From Blasia pusilla (lineage: Eukaryota > Marchantiophyta > Marchantiopsida > Blasiales): 64,000 bases of DNA. A program made the position numbers and the translations under genes. Shown in pieces: positions 45,006 through 55,040 of the stretch. Below the pieces are notes generated by a model, which saw only the letters and a list, made by a program, of their open reading frames with translations, ran no database searches and was not told the origin of the DNA. The stretch spans positions 1,550,001-1,614,000 of the forward strand of contig CM114272.1 in assembly GCA_050084515.1 (NCBI GenBank), written 5' to 3'. How positions within the stretch are numbered: position 1 is the first letter of the stretch; each line of letters starts with the position of its first letter.

Positions 45006-46089
45006 GACATAAGACGAGGAACTCGGACGCCCGGTTAACCGAGCCGGGAGTCAAGTTAAGCGGGTTGCACGGTCCGTGCCTTTGTTCGGGTGTATGGCCA
45101 CTGACAGGAAATTAAAGTATCAATAATTCCTTTCGATTTCCTGTGGACTGATATTGAAGTCTACGGGGTTGTTTTAGTGGAAACTCTTCTTTTCTCCTAA
45201 AGGAGCCGTTGAAACAAGACCACTAAGTTTTAATATTATGCTTGTTAACATTGACATTATCTTCTTCATATGCTTCAGTAATCATATTCAATCCCCACGC
45301 ACATAGGGAAGTGGAAGAACTCAATAAGGTATGATTGGAGGCTTGTAATTATATTGCAGATCCATGGAGAGAGTCTTAGTGTGACAGCCTCTATTTCGAG
45401 AGAACATATGGATTGATGAGATCCTCCCCCCTCTATGTGATCCCTTTTATATTATGTGTAGAAAAGTAGTGCCTCATGGGCTAATACTAGGATGATTGAA
45501 TTAGGGCTGCCAAATAAGGGATAGGGGTTGATAGAATTGGCCTTGGGAAGGAAAGAGGGTGGTAGAGATTCTTTTCATCAAGTAATACTCATGAGATTCA
45601 CTTTTTCCAAGCTCTAGTAGAGATATTTTGATCTTGGGAGAATCCCACTTAGTCTAAAACTCATGAGATTCACCTTTTGCATCTCTGTGAAAATGGTGAT
45701 GCTCGGATTGCAAAACATCTCACTGAATGAGAAGGGAGAGGGAGATGGAGAAGTATCAAGAGTCGTTCAAGCTTAAGCTCCAAAAATGTGGTGGAGGAAA
45801 CTAGAGCAGTGCTCTGCAACTGTCCAGTGAACGTGGTGGAGAAGATCCTTTCCATCCCTCTTTAAACCCAGGTTCTTATCCAAATCCTATCTCTTCAAGC
45901 TCTAAACCCATGTACCGCTCCATGCCATTAGCCACGAAGATCTCTAGGTTCTCTCCATTCCTAGAAGATATTTTTCACTGCAAGCCTCCTAGAAGTGCCC
46001 TTCTTACTGCCCTTGCATGATCTCTGGAAATCTCTTGAACAAAGATCATAGGATTCAAGAGCGATTCCAACTTGTGGAAGCAGGTTCTC
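45006..46089. other. AT-rich segment, arm B, no gene
   Basis: Mirror of 4,151-5,104 plus about 115-130 extra bases near 45,710-45,840. The word gaga at the edges of the extra piece suggests a short-homology deletion in arm A. A frame at 45,670-45,855 runs through the extra piece but has no recognised domain. Confidence 0.5.
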
Positions 46090-47090
46090 ATTCATTCATC
46101 CATCCATCCATCGACCCCTTCGAGCCAAGGCCCACTTCAGGATCATGACGCTTGGAGGATTTGTAATGTGCATCGTCTCGAATAGACCCAAGTCCCAATC
46201 GCCTCTGAAGATGATTGTGGAGAATGTCATATTGGGAATCTGGAAGCTAGACCATCTCCCTTCCTCCAAGCTTGACTCGCTTGGTGACAACTACTCCAGA
46301 CGAGCTCCAACTCATTCCAAGAAGCCCTTACGATCACAAGGTGGTACTGAGGTACAGCCCCAGTGCCCTGCACGATCGACGACATGGGGAGCACAATGAT
46401 TGTCACGCAAGTGTACGACTCGAATTTGAGTCAATGGACTCTCCACGGCTCCAGAAACTGATTCCCAGTGGTGCAAAATGCGCTTTACTTGTCTGCCTGC
46501 CTGCAGTGCTTATCTCGAGGGCTGTCTGTACTGCCTGTCTGCATAGACTGTGCCCGGAATCCCTCGCAGATTTGGATCTGGAGATCGTATGTTGGGATGT
46601 TCTGCAATTCAATGTGATGGCGTTCCCCTTAAGGAACGGCGACATGGCTTCCATGGTGGCGTCGTGCTGTGTGGTAGCAGAGTTATGGTCATTATGGTGA
46701 TCAAAGCATGGGCTATTATCGACTGCTCGAGAGAGACAGCAGTCCATGGCATTCGGGCATAGGAGCAGAGGCTTCATTTGTGGAGCTCCCGCATCCACTG
46801 CAGGTTCCTGCTGAGGCCTATGGAATATCCATAGGTGTGATTCGATGTCCGTCAAACATCTTCGGGGCAGGAGTGCAGACGATTTTCGTTGCTCATGGCA
46901 ATCTTGCACTGGTTTCCGATCCTCACAATCGCTGCTTACAACGTGCGCCTTCTTGTGTGAAGCTTTCTTCCTCCTCCCCCCTGGCCCATCTCCGAGACCC
47001 ACACTTTCAACGATTGGCAGCGTTGTCGCTTCGAGCCTGGGCTGAACTTATTTGCAAGAGTGTGATTGTGAGCCGTAGCGAATGATTCTG
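46090..47090 (+). pseudogene. Block R, arm B first copy
   Basis: Inverted counterpart of 3,130-4,150. Open frames on the plus strand at 46,145-46,399, 46,272-46,700 and 46,708-47,085 are similar in peptide to arm A but are broken at different places; about 80 bases near 46,840 are lost compared with arm A. Function unknown. Confidence 0.35.
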
Positions 47091-47170
47091 GAGTCTTTTG
47101 GCGAAGGCCAGAATTCTGCCTCGGAACCTGGGCTAGACCTGTTTGCCATGGTCTGATTATGAGTCCTAAC

Positions 47171-48300
47171 GGTTCGTATGAGCCGTTGGTCCTCAAAATT
47201 TTATTTGTCGTCCAAGTAGACCCAAATAGAATTGTCACATAGCCCATTAGAGATAGAGTTCTTAAATGTGGTTAATTTTGAATCCATTGGTTAAAGATTT
47301 ACACTAGCCATAAATTTCGTTAAGAGGAAATAAGATAATACATGGGAATATTATCTTGGTAGAATGATGGGGATACGACATAAAGACTAGTATGAGATGA
47401 TCTTGGGATACGACATGAGGACTAGTACTAGTATGAGGAGATGACCCTAGATTTTGGATATCTCAACGGCGTATATAGGGATAGGGATACGTGAAGACTA
47501 GTATGCTGAGATGACACGGGACTCCTTGGAGAAAGATCAACGGTGTAAGCACGAGCATGCATCTCTCCCTCGTATGAGATGATCTTGGGATACGACATGA
47601 GGACTAGTACTAGTATGAGGAGATGACCCTAGATTTTGGATATCTCAACGGCGTATATAGGGATAGGGATACGTGAAGACTAGTATGCTGAGAGGACTCC
47701 TTGGAGAAAGATCAACGGTGTAAGCACGAGCATGCATCTCTCCCTCGTCGGTGTAGATCTTTTCAATCTTAGGGTAGATCACACGTGTAGCCATCATCAC
47801 GTGATAAAGTTATGAGACGTCGACTCCTCTAATATTTGGTGGCCTAGATTGTACCATGCATATCCGTACCCACCCATCATCCGTACAGTTGGGAGACTTG
47901 GGGCCAAGATGGATCATTCGTAATTTTGAGAAAAAGATACATAAATAACCAAACAGAATGGAAATAGGAAATAACAAGGATTAAAGGGCCGGGTAGATGA
48001 AACAAAAATCTAAAGAAATACGACTAGTTGTAATAGGCTTCCTTAGGTGAAACTCAATTGAGTATGAAAAAAACCATTAGTTAAATTGCCTTCTTGTCCA
48101 TATACAACCCATAGCAATTAGGAAATAACTTGGGCTTTAGCCTACACAAAAGAAAACGTATTGTGAAGAGGAAATAACCACATTTAAATCCCATTACCTC
48201 CTTCCAACTAACACTATTGTGAAAAGAAAAATAACTCGGGTAGAGCCCTTTTCTAGAGAAAATGAAACCTGAAAACCCTTCCCACGGTTTAAGTAAATCT
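47171..48300. repeat. Secondary duplication in arm B, first half (copy of 43,316-44,310)
   Basis: Begins ggttcgtatgagccgttggt exactly as at 43,316 and follows that sequence to about 48,302. There it jumps to the equivalent of 46,089 (cattcattcatccatcc). About 1.78 kb that separates these pieces in the source is absent, so the duplicate is internally deleted. It lies in the same orientation as its source. Confidence 0.85.
47391..47747. repeat. 182-bp tandem duplication inside the secondary duplication
   Basis: The first copy is 47,391-47,572 and the second 47,573-47,747, beginning tatgagatgatcttggg and ending catctctccctcg. The second lacks 7 bases (tgacacg type) after ctgaga. The source at 43,4xx-43,7xx has only one copy. 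Confidence 0.85.
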
Positions 48301-49330
48301 GAGCATTCATTCATCCATCCACCCCTTCGAGCCAAGCCCACTTCAGGATCATGACGCTTGGAGGATTTTTAAAGACCCAAGTCCCAATCGTATCTGGAGA
48401 TGATGGTGGGGAATGTCATAATGGGAATCTGGAAGATAGAGCATCTCCCTTGATCCAAGCTTGACTCGCTTCGTGACAACTACTCCAGACGAGCTCCGAC
48501 TCATTCCAGCGAGTCCTTACGATCACAAGGTGGTACTGAGGTACAGCCCCAGCGCCCTGCACGATCGACGACATGCGGAGCACAATGACTGTCACGCAAC
48601 TGTACGACTCGAATTTGAGTCAATGGACTCTCCACGGCTCCAGAAACTGATTCCCAGTGGTGGAAAATGCGCTGTACTTGTCTGCCTGCAATGCTTATCT
48701 CGAGGGCTGTGGAGCTGTCTGTACTGCCTGTCTGCATAGACGGTGCCTGGAATCCCTCGCAGTTTTGGATCTGGAGATCGTATCTTGGGATGTTCTCCAA
48801 TTCAATGTGATGGCGTTCTCCTTGAAGGAACGGCGACATGGCTTCCATGGTGGCGTCCTGCTGTGTGGCAGCAGAGTAATGGTCGTTATGGTGATCAAAG
48901 CATGGGCTATTATCGACTGCTCGAGAGAGACAGCAGTCCATGACATTCCAATCGAGGAGCAGAGGCTTGATTTGCTGAGCTCCCGCATCCACTGCAGCTT
49001 CCGGCTGAGGCCTATGGAAAATCCGTTGGCGTGAGATTGTTCGAGTTGGGCGTGAGCTCGCGCGTGCTCGAGGAGGAGGAGACTCGATGTCCGTCAAACA
49101 TCTTCAGGACAGGAGTGCAGACGATTTCGTTGCTCATGGCGATTGCATCTACTTTTGTCACAATCGTGCACTGGTTTCCGAAACTCCCACAATCGCTGCT
49201 GACACGGTGCGCCATCATGTCTGAAGCTTTCTTCCTCCTTCCCCCTGGCCATCTTCGAGACCCACACTTTCAACGATTGTGGCTTCGAGCCGGGGCGGTT
49301 CGCAGGAGTCTGATTGTGAGCCGTAGCGAA
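48300..49330 (+). pseudogene. Block R, arm B second copy
   Basis: A third version of block R (compare 3,130-4,150 and 46,090-47,090), joined to the secondary duplication. It is more diverged, with frames at 48,461-48,739, 48,657-49,034 and 49,031-49,333 on the plus strand. It leads straight into the satellite, as in arm A, so it is probably the original edge copy, and the 46,090-47,090 copy ends where the duplication begins. Confidence 0.35.
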
Positions 49331-51970
49331 TGATTATGGAGTCTTTTGGCGAAGGCCAGAATTCTGCCTCGGAACGCGGGCTGGACCTGCTTGCCATAGT
49401 CTGATTATGAGTCCTAGCTAGCGATTATGGGGTGTTTTGGCGATTGCAAGAATATCTGATCTGGACCCTGGGCTACACTTTATTTGTGACGGTCTGATTA
49501 TGAATCGTAGCTAGTGTCTATAGCGTCTTTGGACGATTGGCGGTATTCTGGCTTCCGACTCGAATCAACTTCTTTGCGAGAGTCTGGTAATGAGTTGTAG
49601 CTATAGACTATAACGTCTGTTGGGGATTGCAAGCATTCTGTAGGTTTGCAGACTGGGCTCAACTAATTTTCCAGAGTCCGATTGTGACGTCGAGCTAGAG
49701 ATCATGGACTCTTTCGGTGATAAACAGAGTTCTGTCTTCCAGCCTAGATTCAAAGTATTTGATATCTTCTGCTTATGAGTCCTGGCTGATTCATATGGCG
49801 ACTTCCACGATTGATAGCACTCTGGATTCCCAACTGGGTTCAACTTATTAGCCCGAGTCTGATTTTGAGTTCTGGATAGTGACCATGGCGTCTTCTGGCG
49901 ATTGGAAGCACTCTGAGCTTGCAGCCTAGTATCAACTTATTCTCCAGAGTCTGATTGTGAGCTCTAGCTAGTGACCATAGCGCCTTCTAGAGATTGGCAA
50001 CACTCTGGCTTGCAGCCCAGGATCAACTTATTCTCCAGAGTCTGATTGTGAGCTCTAGCTAGTGACCATAGCGCTTTCTAGAGACTGGAAACACTCTGGC
50101 TTGCAACCTAGAATCAACTTCCTCTCCAGAGTCTGACTGTGACCTCTAGCTGGTGACCATAGCGCCTTCTAGAGAATGGAAATCTAGCTTGCAGCCTAGG
50201 ATCAACTTGTTTTCCAGAGTCTGATTGTGAGTTCCAGGTTGTTACCATGGTATCTTCTGGCGATTGGCAGGACTCTGGCTACTAGCCTAGAATCAACCTT
50301 TTCTCTAGAGTCTGATTGTGAGTTCTAACTAGTGACCATGGCGTCTTCTGGAGATTGGCAGCATTCTTTCTTGGACTCTGGGTTGAACTTATCTACCACG
50401 CTATGATTACGAGTCCGAGTTAGTGACTATGGTGTCTCTCTACGATTGGCAGCATTAGGTATTCTAGGATATCATCAACTTATTTGACAACGTCTGTTGA
50501 TAAGTCCTAGGTAGTGATTATATCTGGCGCCTTTCAAGGATGAGCATCACTCTTGTTTCGAGAATGAGCTCTGCTCATTTGCCAGAGCATTTTCATGAAT
50601 TCTAGCCAGTGACTATGGTATCTTTCGAAGACTATCTCCATTCTTGCTTCCAGCTCGCACTCAACTACTTTGCCATGGTTTGATGATGGGTTTGCCACTA
50701 AATGTTTATTTTTGGCTATTCATGGGAAGCACTTCGGCCTGAAGTCAGGTCTGAAGTCTTTGTGATGATGGATCCTTCCAAGAGACTGGTGTTTTTTACG
50801 GTGGCCGCAGTATGGCATCGAGATTCAGTTGAACTTATTCATTTGTCACTGTTTGATCATGGGTTATAGGAGATGACTTGGGGTGCTTTTCAACAATTTG
50901 CAACACCCTGCCTTCGAGGCTGGGCTCCGCTAGTTTGCCACGGTTTGATGAGTCCCAGAAACTCAATGCAGCTTTTATAGACGATCCGAAGCTATCTGCC
51001 TTCGAGCCTGGGCTCAACTTCGTTTGCCATGCTTGGTCTGATTATTCCCTTCATTTCTTGCTAAAGATTGGCGTCTTTCGAAGATTGGATGCATTGTGAC
51101 TTCCAGCCTAAGGCTCGAACCAGTTTTCACCGTCTGATTATGGGTTCTATCTAGTGACTATGGCACCTTTTGGCCATTGTGACCATTCAGACTGGACCCT
51201 GGGCTCAGCTTATTTGCCACTTCATGATTACGAGTCCGAGCTAGTGACTAGCAGCGTTCTGGACTTAAGCCTGGGCTCACCTTGAGTGCAAGCTAGTGAA
51301 CATGGAGTCCTTGGACCACTGGGAACATTCCGTCTCCCAACTAAAACGTTTGTCACCGTTTCATGAGGGTTCTGGCAAGTGACTGACTGATTTTGAGCTC
51401 GAGCTAGTGAGTATGGAGTCCTTAGACCATTGGCAGCATTCTGGTTTCCAGATTGCGTTCAACTTGGTTTTCCATGGTTTCAGAATGGGTTCTGACGAGG
51501 GACTTCTGGCTGGAAGCAGTGTAGCGTCGATCCTGGGCCGTTCTCAATGGCTTGATGCGGATTCCTGCGCAGTGACTCGCGTTTCTTGACGGTTGGCAGC
51601 AGTCTGACCTCGATCCTGGGATGAACTCGTTTGGCACAGTCTGATGATGGAGTTCCTAGTGAGTGACTATGGAATTTCTAGAAGTTGTTCCTCGGAGATT
51701 TGCGGCATTCTGGCTTCGAATTGCCACTATTCGCTTTTGAGTGCCAACCAGTACGTCATTAGAGAGTGTTAAGACTATTTCCTTGGCATGTTTGATCCTT
51801 GTCTCATGTTCTGTGCTCGAGCTCAAGCGTTTTCCAGGTTTGGATGATAAGCCCTGGCTAGTGACTGTGGTGATCTTAGACGATGTTTGCCGAGATTTGC
51901 AGCACTCTGTCTTGGAGTTCAACCCTTTGCCCTCGAGTTCAATCCTTTGCCACGAACTGTTTAATTTTGA
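49330..51970. repeat. ~89-bp degenerate satellite array, arm B
   Basis: Inverted counterpart of 1,040-3,130, with gattgtgagttctagctagt, gaccatagcgccttctagag and attggcagcattctgg words. It is about 2.64 kb, against 2.1 kb in arm A. A very regular stretch near 49,930-50,170 shows nearly identical adjacent units, pointing to recent local expansion. Confidence 0.85.
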
Positions 51971-52775
51971 ATCCAGCCAAAATCGTTCCAGTGTTTGAGA
52001 CGATTTGCGGGTACGTCGATGAGTCCCAGAATACGGCGTTTAGGGTTTCTCGAGGATCAAACGTATTCTCACTTTGAACTCGGCCCCAATAGCAGAAATC
52101 TCTTCACTGGTAACGGTAGCCTGACTTCGAGCTCAACCCAATGACCATCGCTATATACATGATGATTCGCTTCAACGGAGAAGTGTCCTTTTGTCAGCCC
52201 ATGAACTTGTAATAGACTGCTGAAATCGACTTCCTGATCCCTGAACGCATTTCTTCCCTCAAATGATGATCTTGTAACGAATGGAAACTCCTATCCGCGG
52301 AGAAAACCAACTGGAAATGGCCAAAGCTCCGTGATTCCATTCTTTTCATGTAATCTGTTCCCTTCGGAGAGTAAGAATTTACAACTGAATCAGTAAATGC
52401 TTCGACCTAGTTCAAATTCTCACCGTCTCTTTAATATATTCATGTATAATAAAAAAAAATTAGAAGGCTACACGTGTAGTTGCAGCACCGCCAGTGGTCT
52501 GTCACGGGTTTTTTCGGATAATTTACTGGAGCCCGGAACGGTGCATTAATGCAACGGGCAGAAGCACGGATGTCAGACCGTCGAGGGGATGGGACATTTG
52601 TGTGGACCGGATCTATCGGATCGAAGGGTGAAGCGCCGCGTGGCGTGGCCAGCATCGGCCATGATTGGGAGCTTGGGTTTCTTCGAAGAAACCGGGTGAT
52701 GAGTTGTCATGCGGACAGGAGATAACAAATAGCAACTAGAGAGATTCAGAGGTGGATTAGCTCTTCTATGGGTTG
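51971..52775. other. Outer arm B, no gene
   Basis: Mirror of about 280-1,040. No conserved frame is seen. Confidence 0.55.
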
Positions 52776-52873
52776 AATTAGGGTCCGCCTTTTTAAGTTG
52801 TGCCAATCTCCCGATTTATAATTAACGATAAATTTATAATTAGAGATTCCCTTCTAATTGAGGCATCTTCTCC

Positions 52874-52919
52874 CACTCTCTTACGGCTGTATCTTCTTTG
52901 ATACAGCCGTAAGAGAGTG
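52874..52919. repeat. Perfect 20-bp hairpin with 6-base loop
   Basis: cactctcttacggctgtatc at 52,874-52,893, loop ttcttt, then the exact reverse complement at 52,900-52,919. It lies inside the ~540 bases (about 52,780-53,320) that arm B has and arm A lacks. Confidence 0.85.
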
Positions 52920-52966
52920 TTTAGAGATATTATGTCATGTTCGCTCTAGCCGTGCAAGCTAGCCCT

Positions 52967-53320
52967 CTAACGCTTTCCGTATCCCACCACCACGCGGCCT
53001 CCCCAACAATAAACTTGGTTTGCATTTGGTCCGTATGGGGTGAGAGGGTATTGCTCGTGAGACGAGGATGGGGTTCCGAGTGCTATAAGGCCATATTTAT
53101 AATTTAACTATAGAAGTATACGGGACTAGGAGAAGAGGAACAAACAGAAATGATTTTCATTAGCTACCAGGATTCTTTGTCTTAGGCAAGGTCTCCATAA
53201 CTTTGGAAACTGTCCACTGCTAAGGCCCACTTAGTAATAGTCATAAAATATTATTTCTAGTTTATCGATACTAGGTCCTTTTGAGGGTTGGACTTGTCCT
53301 TTGGGATACTAGAGCGTTAG
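52967..53320. mobile_element. Possible MITE with ~20-bp terminal inverted repeats
   Basis: The left end, ctaacgctttccgtatccca (52,967-52,986), pairs with the right end, tgggatactagagcgttag (53,302-53,320), with a few mismatches. The ~354-bp body is non-coding. It falls within the arm B-only insertion. No clear target-site duplication is visible; the neighbouring hairpin may be part of the same inserted DNA. Confidence 0.45.
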
Positions 53321-53597
53321 GTTGATTACGAACAGTTAAAGTAAGCTCTCGCTATGAAGTCCCTTCGTAAGTATCTCCGCCGGCCAAGATTCTCCTGCAT
53401 GACGTGGCGCTCCGCGCGTTCTATAGGCATTGAAAGCTCCGGCAGTTATCACGTTTCTACGCCGGTCCACCCCACACACACAGCTTCGGGCGGACGGAAC
53501 GCGAACCGGGAGACAAGCGAACGCACACTCGATTGTAATCAGCCTCTCAATCATAGCTGTTCTCTTGTCGGCGTCTAGCATCTTGTAGGGAATCAAT
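53321..53597. other. Outer end of arm B and start of a foldback arm
   Basis: 53,321-53,505 mirrors arm A 49-240. 53,508-53,597 is an inverted match to block C 56,054-56,150 (cactcgattgt, agcctctcaatca, tctagcatcttgtaggg). So two different inverted repeats meet here at the word gtctcccgg. Confidence 0.65.
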
Positions 53598-54158
53598 GGA
53601 CTCTGGCCTACGATCAAGGCAGATCGTAGGCAAGGAGCTTGAACGCGGCTTGGAAGATGGAGTTGGATGGGACGCAGAGGATGAGATCGCCGTACAGGCC
53701 GCATTTCAAGAGCACGCGATCATCTTCCTGGAAATCGTAGTAATCCCGGTCGCAGAAGAACTCCATGAACAGCACTCGGGGCATGCGGTCCACCTCCTTC
53801 CACACGCAGCTCGGGCTCTGAAGCTCCCATAAGCACACGCTCTCGATTTTGTAATTGTTTTCCAGCACGCCCACCAGAAAGATGTGCTCCTGATACTGAT
53901 CATAGCACCTGATGTACAGGACCCCATTGCTATAAACAGGCCTGCGCCTGGGGTACTTGGCGGGACTATGCCGCTGCTGTTCCAGCAATTGCTTGCTGGA
54001 GGAATCGTAAATCTCCATCCTCAAACTGTCACAGCCCAGCACCATGCCCACGACGAACACCTTGTAGGATCTGGTAATGCGGCACTCCATCACCATTTTC
54101 AGGATTTGAGCACTTGAGGCAGTTTGGGCAAAACGAAGCTTACCCGTAGAGGACGTAA
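53598..54158 (-). pseudogene. F-box/kelch-type protein fragment
   Basis: The minus-strand frame 53,614-54,096 (160 codons) resembles the C-terminal kelch/galactose-oxidase-like half of plant F-box proteins, which are substrate receptors of SCF ubiquitin ligases. Visible marks: YKVFVVGMVLGCDSLRMEIY at the start (a kelch strand describing 'your' element), YSNGVLYIRCYD, CLWELQSPSCVWKEVDRMP, and the end FKLLAYDL. The F-box itself and the rest of the propeller are absent, and there is no upstream promoter-like region, so it is a captured gene piece. The frame is intact over the piece, which suggests recent arrival. It lies inside the left arm of a small foldback (53,508-56,150). Confidence 0.62.
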
Positions 54159-54829
54159 ATAGAATTGTGAACTATCATTAAGAAGATAATTAATGGTAAG
54201 GTTAGGAAAATAATTTATAAATTGGTATAAATACGGAGATTTCGCTGGAAAATCTGAAGGTAGTTCAAATTTTGGCTTATGTGATTTTCACATCATCCCA
54301 TTTTTTTTCTAATAAATTTGATGAATTTAGAGAAAATAAACCATTTGTAGTTCAGCTTAATATAGGAGATTTACATTTAGGTCCATATATTTTCATTTGT
54401 CGTCCATCCTAGTTATTTCTTATTTCCATTTTGTTTATTTATCTTCCTTCTTCTCAAAGTTAAGAATAATCCATCTTGGACGGATTATGAGTGGGTACGG
54501 ATATGCATGGTACAATCTAGGCCACCACATATTAGAGTAATCCACGGCTTACAACATTCTACAGGATAAAATCTAGGCCACCAAATAGAGGAGTCCGCGG
54601 CTCTTAACATCCTCCGGGCTACAAGTGTGATCTACACCCAAGATATAAAGACCCCTAAGATTGAGAAGATCTACACTGTACGAGGGAGAGATGCATGCTC
54701 GTGCATACACCGTTGATATGAAAACTATTAAGAAGATCTAGGGAGAAAGAAGTCCCATGTATACACGAGACTCCTTGATATCTCAACGGTACACACCCTT
54801 GAGATATCGAAAATCTAGGGCCATCTTCT

Positions 54830-55040
54830 CCATACTACTAGTCTTCATCTACTATCCCATTGAGATATCCAAAATCTGGGTCATCTCCTCGTACTAGTCT
54901 TCATTTCGTATCCAAAAATTTAGGGTCATCTGCCCATACTAGTCTTCTAGGCTTTATCCCCATATATACCGTTGAGATACCAAAAATGTAGGGTGATATG
55001 CATACAAGTCTTCATGTCGTATCCCATCATTCTACGAAGA
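54830..55040 (+). repeat. ~55-75-bp tandem repeat with tactagtcttcat words
   Basis: Four degenerate units containing tactagtcttcat, gtatccc, gagatatccaaaatct and gggtcatct words. Arms A and B carry fewer units at 6,470-6,590 and 43,510-43,640. Confidence 0.65.

Larger units (their letters stand above)
25818..53505 (-). repeat. Right arm (B) of the giant inverted repeat
   Basis: This is the mirror image of arm A. Pairing positions add up to about 50,050 near the centre (24,120 with 25,930), about 50,130-50,160 in the middle (11,644 with 38,514), and about 53,050-53,550 near the outer end (977 with 52,072; 181 with 53,370). The drift outward comes from extra DNA in B: a ~2.16 kb secondary duplication at 47,171-49,330, a longer satellite, and a ~540-bp insertion near 52,780-53,320. 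B also keeps 28,876-37,195, which A lacks. Because the arms differ by many separate indels and substitutions, a simple assembly mirror artefact is unlikely. Confidence 0.9.

Noticed and set aside
49-53505. The palindrome as an assembly artefact made by mirroring reads
   Set aside because: The arms differ by many substitutions and by at least six independent indels, including complete elements present on one side only.
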